Positions 23,552-32,999 of a stretch of DNA of 64,000 nucleotides are shown here, one piece after another. This DNA is from Corythucha ciliata (Eukaryota > Arthropoda > Insecta > Hemiptera > Tingidae), in assembly GCA_038030265.1 (NCBI GenBank), contig CM075939.1, forward strand, positions 50,635,253 to 50,699,252, in the 5' to 3' direction. The notes below the pieces were generated by a model. That model was not told the origin of the DNA and did not search any database. It was given only the letters and a program-made list of their open reading frames with translations. Both the position numbers and the translations under genes were made by a program. The stretch's first letter is position 1. Every line of letters starts with the position of its first letter.

Positions 23552-24645
23552 TTTGGCACCTCTTAATGGCTGATGTGACAGAGAAATACCTCACGTCGTT
23601 CTATGAGTATCTATAACGACTGAAGGCTGTCGATTACGTCTGAGAGAGCTTTTTCCTTTTCCTGGGTATTTCTGCCACGATTTGAGGTACCATACGAGTG
23701 ACGAGACTCTAAATGGCTTAAGCGGAGGAGTGTTTTATTTTATTTTTTATTGTTTCTTCACGTTCAACTTATACAGCCCGTGTAGCACAATTATCGTCAT
23801 TTGTGGCCCTGGTGGAGTGGCGAATTAGCTTACGCTGTGTTCCGCCTAGGAGTCATTCTTAACCTAAAGGCGGCTCCAGACTATCGTAGTATGTCATTAC
23901 AGGAAAAAAAAAAGAAAAAAATGTTGGCTGCCGGTAATGTTTCTTGTTATGAATTAACAATATAACAGCCTCTACACACTAGAGCAGTGGTTTTCAACCT
24001 TTTGCGGCTCGCGACCCACTAAATTCGGTTACAATTTATTCGTGACCCATGCGCATGATATTATATGCTTCTATGAGGGAGGCTTTCAGTGACTATACAC
24101 GTTACTTCGATAGCCCAAATCCTATATCGAAAGCCCAATCTCAACGGTGACTGCCACATTCACCACAGCAGAGAAAATTATAGCTGTCGAAAGCCCGATA
24201 AATTTGGGTTTCACTGGCGGATGTTATTTGTATGTTACTTATAAATAAATATCAATAAATATTATATATATATCAACATATATTATATCAATAAATATTA
24301 TCCCAAAGTAATTGAAAATGTTTTCATTGTCTTGTCTGAGGTCCATTAAAGCATGAATTGAAAGCCTCCTTCAAGGATCTTTCAAGGTTGTACGGATGAA
24401 CCCAGTACTTTCTTTTTGATCCTAATTTTCCTAATGAGGTACTTGTAAGCTAAACTTGAAGGTATAACTTTCTTTTTGCGTTGTTCGGGGGTCCATTGCG
24501 AACGATAGCTAGCGAAAAACTGTCTGGGTATTGGGTGTATGCGCCGTTGCTACGCAAACATAATTATGAAACTGTCGTGGCGGTAAATATCGCCGGTCAC
24601 TGCGACACTTATCGCTCGTGTGCACCGGCCCTAACTACACGGCCC

Positions 24646-25144
24646 CTGATCTAAAAAAAAATTTCAATTTTGGACCCGCTTTTGGCACATTAAACCCCAG
24701 GGGGTTAGTTGATCAAGCTGATCAGATGTTAGGACCAACTAGATCCCAAATGGAGTCCATGCCAGCCGTGTACGGCACAAGGCAGGGGGGGGGGTTCGAT
24801 TTCATTGTTTGGTTACGGGGGGCCGGGGGGATGTCGGAACCTTTTGAACCAGGCAGCGCTGAAGTAGTTTTTGCTAACCTGACCTGAACAGTTCCTACGC
24901 CTTTCTTTTGTCTTCCTTCGGTTTTCAACTTGAATTTTTGTGAAGCATCGGTCGATTTTGATTTATTTTATTTTTGTGACTTGCTCGCGGACGTTCGTTT
25001 TTATAGTGACTATAAGGACTTCGTGAAATTGTGTTTAATAGTTTTTGAGATATTTTGCAAGTCAACTAAGTTGGACGGTAGGTATTCCTTGTTATTTATG
25101 TGCTAAATTCACCGATCGGTCATAATTTATGTACATATGCAGGA
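24646..25144. promoter_or_regulatory. Probable 5' leader with a 65-bp intron for the THAP exon
   Basis: A good donor (GACG/GTAGGTATTC) at 25077/25078 and an acceptor (ACATATGCAG/GA) at 25142/25143 would splice out 65 bp and place the ATG two bases into the next exon. No core promoter motif was identified. A G10 run is at 24785-24794. Confidence 0.45.
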
Positions 25145-25239
25145 ATGCCTAAAATTCAAACGTGCTGCGTTCTCGGGTGTTCAAAGTCGTGCGTGAGTGT
25201 GAAATGCGGGAGTTTTTTTTCAATTCCCAAGGATCACAG
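25145..25239 (+). CDS. THAP-domain protein, first coding exon
   Basis: ATG at 25145. The exon encodes MPKIQTCCVLGCSKSC then FFSIPKDHR, the opening of a THAP zinc finger (first Cys pair and the F-x-IP block). It ends at a consensus donor (CACAG/GTAACT) after 31 codons plus two nucleotides. A short leader intron upstream supports the start. The second half of the domain (Trp and C-x2-H-F) should be in a later exon, but I could not find it between 25240 and 26723. This may be a live gene whose next exon lies beyond the inserted elements, or an orphan exon. Confidence 0.62.
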
Positions 25240-26723
25240 GTAACTATCACCAACATTTGAATTGTATGTTAAGTTGCTACATAGTGCGCCGAGTATTCGC
25301 TTATTACGATTGATCCAAGCAATTTGTATCAATTCTAAGCTAGAGAGGGCTTTTAAAGAAAAGCTCCCGTGCACAAGCACGGATTTTTTCGGTAGCTGCA
25401 AGGGTGTATGGAGAGGGAAATGAATATTATTTTGCCGTAGAAATCATTCTACATACGTGTCGGATGTAGGACTCTCCAATTCTCCATGCACCCTTCCAAA
25501 TGTATGAATGGTGTGGGATCGAAAGCGTGCATGATAGGTGTGAATCGGGCTCTTACTTATATGTTGTCATGCACTCGATGACATCTGCGCACAAGCGCGT
25601 TCTTAACCCACCAGCTGTCTGCGTGAGAAGTCGAAATCATTTTTTGTGTCAATGCACTCTACTTTGAAAGGTTTTTACCCAACCCAGAAAAAGTTGCGAT
25701 CACGTTAATGAAACGTCGCATTACGTCACTGGTAACATTTCATTACTGCAATCATTTTGCATGAAGTTTTAGCTTTCCTTGCAAGTTGGATTGAGTTTCT
25801 GGGCTATTGAATTATATCCGGAATCTTCATACGCCTCCGGTATCCTTTGATGTGAGAACGATTAGTAAGTCACCAGCTGTTTTTAGTACACGACGTGAAA
25901 TTGTTCGTTGCCTCCTCCAAGTCATCCTCACGTTCTATTTTCATGAACGTTTCATTTCATTAATGTATCTTTCATCAGATAGCAGTCGAGAACATAGTGA
26001 ATCGTGGGATATGACATCGATCCTTGGTCTGAAGGTTCATCATTTTACCAAGTGTCAGTAAAATAAGTCCTCTTCTCCGCTTGGGATTGTGCACGAAATA
26101 CATATTTCAAGGTTCTACATACATATAAGGGGATTTTTTTAAATTGTATAGTATAGATTGACTGTTTGCGTATAGCGTTGCCGTATATGAGCTGTCATTT
26201 GTGCCACTACTAAGTACCGTGTTTATTAATGGCATTTCAACAATCGGGCATATACAGCGGATATAGGTTTGTTCGTTTGGAAGCTTTCCGTTACGCGTCA
26301 ATGAGTGAGTTATCTTATTTCTTCATGCGGCCTATAAGTAATATACTAAGTGGAGTTTTCTTCGTTACCATACTCTCAGCAACTCTTCTCTTCCGAAATG
26401 TCCATGAATTGTTTCGAAGCACTGTACGCTGCCCTTAGTTCTTATAGAACATTTTTCTTCATGCCACAGGTAAATATAGTGCGAACGGAGAACCTTTTTT
26501 CTGCACTACTAATAAATGCCTTACATTCAGATTAACTGGGACGAGGGACCGTTAGGACCAAAACCATGTGACGCGCGATTTCCTTTTGTTCACGTTTCAC
26601 GATTGTTTCATGTTTCTTCTTAGGAGTTGGACCTGCATCATTGTAAGTTCCCTGGGCAAGTTTCATAAAATGAACGAGTTGTATAACAAAACATTAGGCC
26701 GGAAGTGTGGGAGTATTCAAAAA
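25240..26723. other. No gene identified; intron-like
   Basis: Follows the THAP exon donor. Possible acceptors exist (for example CATGTTTCTTCTTAG at about 26611-26625), but none leads into a recognisable THAP continuation. No bounded element was found. Confidence 0.4.
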
Positions 26724-26848
26724 TTTACTGTCGAGGAATGAAAGATCTCCTCCCACTTTTAAAATGTTAAATATCATGACCGCGGTTTCAGCGCAACGCC
26801 ATCTTCAAGCTAAACAATTCAACAAGAAACACGACAAACACAATGTGT

Positions 26849-27288
26849 ATGTCGCATCCACTTGGCGAAATTGTCCACTTCATGAAATGGATGTTCGCAT
26901 TTCACGAAGTGGCTCCACTTGCCATAATTTCAAAAAATTAAGACATCTGGCAAAAAAGTCCATTTCTTCAAAAGGAAATCTCGTTTGTCCAGTTGCTAAA
27001 ATTAAGCTTCCTTACTGCAAGTGGATGCACAACCTCATTTTTCAGCGGGTTTTTGAGTGCTCACTAAAATAACCCTTCTAAACAAAGGAAAACTTGTTTC
27101 AGCATGTGAAATTTCTCACAGTAAGGAAGCTTGATTTCAGCAACTGGACAAACACGAGTTCCTTTTCAAGAAATGGACAATTTTTTGTCCAGATGTAGTA
27201 ATTTTTTGAAGTTACGGCAAGTGGAGCCACTTCGTGAAAAGGACATCCATTTACTGAAATGGACAATTAATCGACGTGGATGCGACAT
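26849..27288. mobile_element. Palindromic MITE (440 bp)
   Basis: The two ~200-bp halves are near-perfect inverted copies. Ends are ATGTCGCATCCAC and GTGGATGCGACAT, with TTGTCCACTTCATGAAATGG mirrored inside. It interrupts the left arm of the surrounding element: the right arm lacks it. The target duplication is short or unclear (GT or TA). Confidence 0.8.
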
Positions 27289-28723
27289 GTATAACATTAA
27301 ATTTAAATAAAAATTTAAATTTACGGTCGGTCAAAAACTTAAAACCAGAAAAACAAGCTTAACTTACCTAGTCAACGAAAGAACAATAACTGACTGGATA
27401 ATCGACTAGGAATTAAATTGCCAATGAGCTCTCCTCACCCTCTTCGCTGCCGGCACACAAACTCAAAGCCGAAAGTTGACAGATGCCGAAATCGAACGAC
27501 GATTTTATTTGGTATTCAAGCATCCATCTCTGCGTGACGGGCAGTGATGGGACAGGTACATTCAAATTTGTACCTAGGTAAGTTACAGGTACTTCCAGTT
27601 TTTCAAGTACCTAGGCAGGGGTGGGCAAATTACAGCTTTTTGAGTAATTAATTACAAATTACAAATTACTTCCAAAAAAGCGGATTAATTACAAATTACC
27701 AATTACTTTTCAATTCCACGAATAATTACAAATTACAATTACTGTAATTGAATTACTTTTTAAATTACTAATTACCCAAGAGCTGGATTTGTGGAACACG
27801 CAAGCGTCTTGCTCTTGTTCACTGTTATTTTTTTAGTGCGTCCAGCCAACAATCGAACGTCAGAACAGATCTTTGTGATAGGAAGCAGGAACAGCATAGC
27901 CCCATGATGCCAAACGCGTCGCATGAGTAGGGTTGCTAAATGTCCGGGTTCAATTTGCTAATTTGGCTAATTTTGCCCCACATCCCAGCCTGCGAACTGT
28001 CACGGGGAACCCCGGATAGTCATGGTTTGCTAATTTGGCTAATTCGCTAATGGCTGATTCGTGGTCTCGCGATGCAACGTCCAGACTAAAATTAAGAAAA
28101 AAATCGCTGATTCCCGGTACATGGAGGCCATTCTACGAATAAATTGTGAAAATCAACGCAAAAAGTTTTGTGTAAAGTTGAGAAAACACGCTATAATACT
28201 GACAAATAAAAGACGATTTCAGGTTAAAATTGGCCAAAAATCAAATTTACAACTGAAATGGCGTATAATCGCCCATTCGCGTATGAAAAAGGGAATAGGA
28301 TGCTGAATGGACGCAAAATTAGCACAAAACGCTATTTCACACTGAAATTGGGAAAAATCGCTAATTTGCAATTTGCAGATATAGAGTTATGGAAAAACGT
28401 TAATTCGCAGATACAAAATGAACAAAACCACTAATTCGCGGCAAAAATTGAAAAAATCACCAATTAGCGCAGCTAAAATTAAGAAAAACGTTAATTTTCA
28501 GTTCAAATTGGGAGAAAAGTGCTAATTCTCAGTAATTCTCAGTTAAAAATTGGAAAAATTGTTAATTTGCAGCTTAAATTGAGTCAAACGCCGATTCTTG
28601 GCAAAAATTTACAAAATTCAGTAGATAATGCACGTGTTGCATGGAGATGCTACCACGCTGCTAAAATTTAGAAAAAGCGAAAATTCGCTTAAAATTGAGA
28701 AACATTAATAATTCACGAATTAA

Positions 28724-28861
28724 TGCCCGTATTTATGAACGTTCCTTGACGTTAAGGAACCCTTGAAATTATTCAGAACAGATGATTTTATTGTGATAAA
28801 AACTGATCTCAATGGTTCCTTGACTCAAGGAAGCTTCAAGTAACGTTCATAAATACGGGCC
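28724..28861 (+). mobile_element. Harbinger-like MITE, copy 1 (138 bp)
   Basis: Ends are TGCCCGTATTTATGAACGTT and, inverted, GGCCCGTATTTATGAACGTT. TAA duplications are at 28721-28723 and 28862-28864; the right one is shared with copy 2. Confidence 0.85.
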
Positions 28862-28864
28862 TAA

Positions 28865-29002
28865 GGGCCGTATTTATGAACGTTTCTTGAAGCTTCCTCG
28901 AGTCAAGGAACCGTTGAGAACAGTTTTGATCACAATGAAAACATCTGTTTTAATGAATTTCAAGGGTTCCTTAATGTCAAGGAACGTTCATAAATACGGG
29001 CA
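28865..29002 (-). mobile_element. Harbinger-like MITE, copy 2 (138 bp, opposite orientation)
   Basis: Inverted copy of the neighbour, the same length, with TAA at 28862-28864 and 29003-29005. The two copies together make a ~280-bp hairpin-capable palindrome. Confidence 0.85.
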
Positions 29003-29331
29003 TAAGTGTCGTGAAATTTATAATTTGAAAATGATGATTTTTTGACAGAAAATGATGGACAGATGTACATTTTTTGGTTTGAAAAAAAAAAAATTTACAT
29101 TTATAATTCAAATTCGTATCTTCTGAAGGCATTTTTGTGGCTAAAATCAGAAAAATGGCAAATTCATGCATGGCTATAGTACAATGTTAAAAATTACGCT
29201 AATTCACGGCTAGAACTGAAAAGAAGCAATAATCTATATCTATAAAAGTTTTATAAAATTGCTAATGCGGTGGTATAATGTGAAAACCCGCTAATTTGCG
29301 GGTAATATTTAGAAAATAAAATAATCAGCCT

Positions 29332-29431
29332 GGGCCCTATTGCACAATGTTTTATTAGCTAATAATATAGCTAATATTAGCTAATAAAACAGCTGTAATA
29401 TTAGCTAATAAAACATTGTGCAATAGGGCCC
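29332..29431. mobile_element. 100-bp near-perfect hairpin MITE
   Basis: The sequence is almost its own reverse complement: GGGCCCTATTGCACAATGTT at the left tip and its mirror at the right, with TTATTAGCTAATA words in the stem. It interrupts the S2 satellite. No clear target duplication. Confidence 0.75.
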
Positions 29432-31221
29432 TGGTCAAAATTAAGAGAAAGGTTAATTTTAAGCCTAAGAATTGAGAAAATTGCTAATTCGCGGCTAAGA
29501 ATGGAAAAAATCGCCAATTTACAGCTGAAATTGCGCCAGACGCCAATTTGTGACTGAAATTGAGAAAATTCGCTAATTCACAGGTTTGAAACGCCACGAC
29601 ACGTAGCCGCTACAATTTAAAAAAAGCGCTAATTCGCGGTTGAAATTGAGAAAAATTCTTATTTGCACCAAAAACTGAATATACGCCAATTTGCGGATTC
29701 TGAAGGCAGCTTTTCAGGGTGACATTGAAAAAAAAAGCCAATTTGTGGCAATAGGTGAAGAAACCGCTAATTCCCGAGTAAACTGAGAAAAATCGCTCAT
29801 GCATTGCGTACATATGGTGAAACAAAAACATCGTAATTCGTGAAAAGTCCCCCTATTTTGCGGCTAATATTGAGGAAAACACTAAAGAAAAACGTTAATT
29901 TCCAGCTGGAACTGAGAAAAGTGCTAATCCCCTGGTAAAAAGATTAAAAAATCGGTAATATGCTGCTGAAATTGAGGAAAACGTGGATAACTAAGAAACA
30001 TCGCTCTCAGGATAAAAACGATACTTTGCTGCTAAAGTTGAGAAAATGCGCAAATTCATGGCTATGGAAGGAGGTGGGGCAAAACCGCTAATCTGCGGCT
30101 GAAATTGAGAAGAACGATACACTCGGCCAAAATTGTGAAAAGCGCTAATTTGCGGGTAGAGTCCAAAAATCGCCCTTAACTGAGAGATTGAGGCTATGAT
30201 GAGGCCAGCAAGATGTCCAGATTCAAGAGTGTGCTGGCTGGGTGGAATGATGACTAAAATGTGAAATTACCCGCCTCCTTTCAACCTTACGAGATTTCAA
30301 TCTGATCCTTCCCCCCCCACCCAAGACAAATTCCTACTTACGCCACTGGTTTGGGGTTTTGATCTTTGTAACTTTTTTACCGTTTTTCTCAAATTTCAAA
30401 TTGGCAACCCTAAGCTCGAGGATATCGCTCGTGTCATAATTGCTTTGAAACTCTTTTTTTCTTCAGAGAATTTCATGCAAAAACTCCTCCAAAAGCTCCA
30501 TGTAAGGCGCGAAATAGTACCCGCTGAGTTATCGAAGTAATATTGGCTCTGAAGATGGAATTGTAATTGGTAATTGTTAATTACAAATTACTTCGAAAAA
30601 GTGATTTTAATTTCAAATTATCAATTACAATGGCGTGTTGTTATCAATTACAAATTACCAATTACTAATTGTAATTGAATTACGTAATTCAATTACATGT
30701 AATACAATTACTGCCCAGCCCTGTACCTAGGTACCGTTACTGGTACTGAAAATTGAAAAGTACCTGTGTACTACGTAGGTAGAAATTCAAAAAGTACCTA
30801 GTTACTTTCCGTTACATTCAAAGAAAAAACGAACAAAACGAAACGAAACAAAAAACGGTTCTTATTATCAGGTACAATTGGACTAGGTAACTTTGTTATT
30901 AGAAGTTAGGAATCGTGGAAATTGAGCTAAAGGTACATTTTCAGTACCTAGGTACTTAGCCGTTACTTTGATTTTTTCGGTACCTAGGTACCGTTACAGT
31001 GAACTCAAAATAAAAATGTATCTAGGTACGTACCTAGGTACTAAAAATGTACCTTGGTACAAGTACCTAGGTACATCCCATCACTGGTGACGGGTGATTT
31101 CTAATAATTCGAACCATGTAAGCTGCTTGGAACCTTTCTTTTGCTCAGGTAAGAGCCTAACTTCCGCTTCGGACACATTAAATGGGTGGACAGTGCCCAG
31201 CAAGTTAGTGAGTAAGTTAAT

Positions 31222-31371
31222 AGGTCTATTCGTTTGTCGTCCGGAGCTGCACTATTAGCACTGAAAGTACTAACCTTTCATTATTTTTTCGCTTTATTTC
31301 ACATGATAACCCGCGAGGTTGCAAAATTTCGTGCTGCTCGGAGTAGTCCGGGACGACAAACGAATAGACCT
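31222..31371. mobile_element. MITE with AGGTCTATTCGTTTGTCGTC ends (150 bp)
   Basis: About 21-bp perfect inverted ends flank a non-coding interior. AAT is duplicated at 31219-31221 and 31372-31374. It sits at the inner edge of the palindromic element's right arm. Confidence 0.82.
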
Positions 31372-31720
31372 AATTCCTAGTCGATTTTCTCTAGTCAGTT
31401 ATTTTGATTTTTCGTTGTCTACATAAGTTACGTTATACTCGTATGTATATGTTCTGTTAAGCTTGTTTCTCTGATAGGTTTTCAAGTTGTTGACCGCCTG
31501 TAAATTTAAATTTTTATTTTATTTAATTTCATTCATTTTTGTGTTACTCGTTTTTTCTGTCGAATTGTTTAGTTTGAAGATGGCGTTACGATGAAACCGC
31601 GGTCATGATATTTAACATTTTAAAAGTGGAATGAGATCTTTCATTCCTCAACAGTAAACAAGTTGTTCAGCTTTGCACAATCAGTGTTCTATGGACTTTA
31701 CTTGACGTATCTTAATCTTA

Positions 31721-31839
31721 AGGCCTAATTACACATACCGAGTGCCCGCCGAGAAGGAGCAGTCGACCGAGTAAACCTCCAGTGTAATCACCTCAGACGC
31801 AGTATTCGGCCGAGCTACTCGGTTGGTGGTAACAGGGCT
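31721..31839. mobile_element. Harbinger-like MITE (119 bp)
   Basis: Imperfect inverted ends (AGGCCTAATTACACATACCG and AGCCCTGTTACCACCAACCG, inverted) are flanked by TTA at 31718-31720 and 31840-31842. Confidence 0.6.
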
Positions 31840-31858
31840 TTAGTTTGTGTAGTATCGT

Positions 31859-32991
31859 CAGTGGCGGAGTGGCCAGGGAGGGGTGAGTTTCTAAAACCCT
31901 CCCCGCGCCCCTTGAGCGTGGCGCCCCTGTCAGACCATCGTCATATATTTTCATAACGGATTAAAAAAGGAATATCTGTTTTTAGAATCGACAAAATCGA
32001 GTTTCAGAAAAGAGACTCTGTCCCCTACGTGGCAGAGGCGTAGAGTTTAGGTTTCGGTTTTAGAGGGGGGGGGGCGGTGATCTAAATTCGTTGGCCATAG
32101 ATGAAAAGGGGGCGTCTGTCAAAGATCCCGTTGGACAAACAACTTGATCTTTTCATCCAAAACCACGCTTTCACGACAGAAATAACAATTTTTCGTTGGG
32201 ATCGCTCCCCCCTTAACTATACTAATTATTTTACTCCTCTCTAGAATTTACTGACTGTTCTAGAATAAATATGGAAACTCAGCCCCTACAATTTGATCGG
32301 TATTGCCATCGTACTTCAGCCCAGAAACCGAAATGTTGGCTCCATAACTGACGCTTTAAAATTTGTACCTGGCACCACTGGCGCTATTAGACACTCTTAT
32401 TCTTATACAAACCGGAAAGTGTTAAATCTGGGAAACTTAGCCCCTGAAACTATTTATTTTGGCTATAGAAGCAGCATTTTATGCCCAGAAACTACTATTG
32501 GACCGTCCCCTGTCGATTTATTGTCACAAAATCCGTTATATGGTTAAAAACTGGTAATTTTGCAGCGCTTAAACTGGCTATTTGGCCCTATAACCGTTCT
32601 ATTATGCCCAAAAATGTTTCAATTTAGCCAAAAAATCTTACTTTTGACCGGAAAACGAGAAGGAATTCAGCCTAAAAACTTAGTAATACGTAAAACGTGT
32701 ATACTTACCTACCTACGTGTATACTTAAAGAAAAGTCCGGTTTCCCCCGAAATCTCCCAAATCGCCTTTAAGGAATCGTTGATTCTGTCAGCTAAGATAA
32801 TTACCTTCCTTTTTTTAAACCAGAAGAAACAGGACTACGCGGGTGAAAATAGCATTTTAAGGAATGGGAGTTCATTCTCTCTACACGAGTTACAAGTTAT
32901 ATGTAATTCAGCCAAAAATATTCGAAATTACCGGCGCCCACTTAAACAAGGCACCCCCCCCCCCTGCGCCTTGATACCCCAGTCGCCCCTG
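31859..32991 (+). mobile_element. hAT-F: satellite-bearing hAT-like element (1.1 kb)
   Basis: The left end CAGTGGCGGAGTGGCCAG and the inverted right end CAGGGGCGACTGGGGTAT show hAT-style GC-rich tips. Flanking 8-mers AGTATCGT (31851-31858) and AGTGTCGT (32992-32999) agree at 7 of 8. Inside are G10 (32065-32074) and C11 (32954-32964) runs and a ~21-bp satellite. No transposase. Confidence 0.72.
32290..32700 (+). repeat. ~21-bp satellite S3 inside hAT-F
   Basis: Consecutive 20-22-bp units such as CTGAAACTATTTATTTTGGC, CAGAAACTACTATTGGACCG and TTAAACTGGCTATTTGGCCC. Very diverged. A second S3 array is at 45880-46600. Confidence 0.65.
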
Positions 32992-32999
32992 AGTGTCGT

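Larger units (their letters stand above)
21441..24631 (+). mobile_element. Harbinger-like non-autonomous DNA transposon (3.2 kb)
   Basis: Terminal inverted repeats of about 31 bp: the left starts GGCCCGGTGCACACGAGCGA, the right, inverted, GGGCCGGTGCACACGAGCGA, and both continue TAAGTGTCGC. A TAA duplication at 21438-21440 and 24632-24634 fits the PIF/Harbinger type. No transposase was recognised. The interior is a patchwork holding a LINE fragment and another MITE. Confidence 0.82.
16605..24645 (+). mobile_element. M1 MITE, split by Gypsy-1 and by a Harbinger-like element
   Basis: The left end is GGGCCCTAGTTAGAAATTGT; the right end reads, inverted, GGGCCGTGTAGTTAGAGTTG followed by TCGGGAAAAAT on both sides. 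Removing Gypsy-1 (with its GCAAC duplication) and the 21441-24631 element (with its TAA duplication) leaves a MITE of about 130 bp. CTG flanks both ends and may be a 3-bp duplication. Another partial copy is at 7793. Confidence 0.7.
28040..30180 (+). repeat. ~30-bp satellite S2 inside hAT-D
   Basis: Units follow GCTAATTCGCGGCTAAAATT then GAGAAAAA(C), 29-31 bp, imperfect. The array is interrupted by MITEs at 28724-29002 and 29332-29431. The same family fills 36870-42370, 43715-45010, 60541-60842 and 62497-62798. Confidence 0.85.
27616..30723 (+). mobile_element. hAT-D: satellite-bearing non-autonomous hAT element (3.1 kb)
   Basis: Ends are CAGGGGTGGGCAAATTAC and, inverted, CAGGGCTGGGCAGTAATTG. 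A perfect 8-bp duplication TACCTAGG lies at 27608-27615 and 30724-30731. Next to both ends are ATTACAAATTAC-rich stretches. The centre is the S2 satellite array with three MITEs inserted. No transposase. Confidence 0.9.
27542..31086. mobile_element. hAT-E: non-autonomous hAT element, split by hAT-D
   Basis: Ends are CAGTGATGGGA and, inverted, CAGTGATGGGAT. A perfect 8-bp duplication GTGACGGG lies at 27534-27541 and 31087-31094. Without hAT-D it is about 0.43 kb, mostly GGTACCTAGGTAC-type repeats. It has no coding capacity. The 8-bp duplication and CAG-type ends fit the hAT superfamily. Confidence 0.88.
26724..31658. mobile_element. Palindromic element with ~290-bp inverted arms, full of insertions
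   Basis: The left arm (26724-27415, interrupted by a MITE) and right arm (31372-31658) are inverted copies. Shared blocks include TTTACTGT.GAGGAATGAAAG, ATATCATGACCGCGGTTTCA, AAACAAGCTTAAC and ATCGACTAGGAATTA. Without insertions the element would be about 1.1 kb. It now holds a 440-bp MITE in its left arm, hAT-E in its centre and a 150-bp MITE beside its right arm. Confidence 0.8.
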
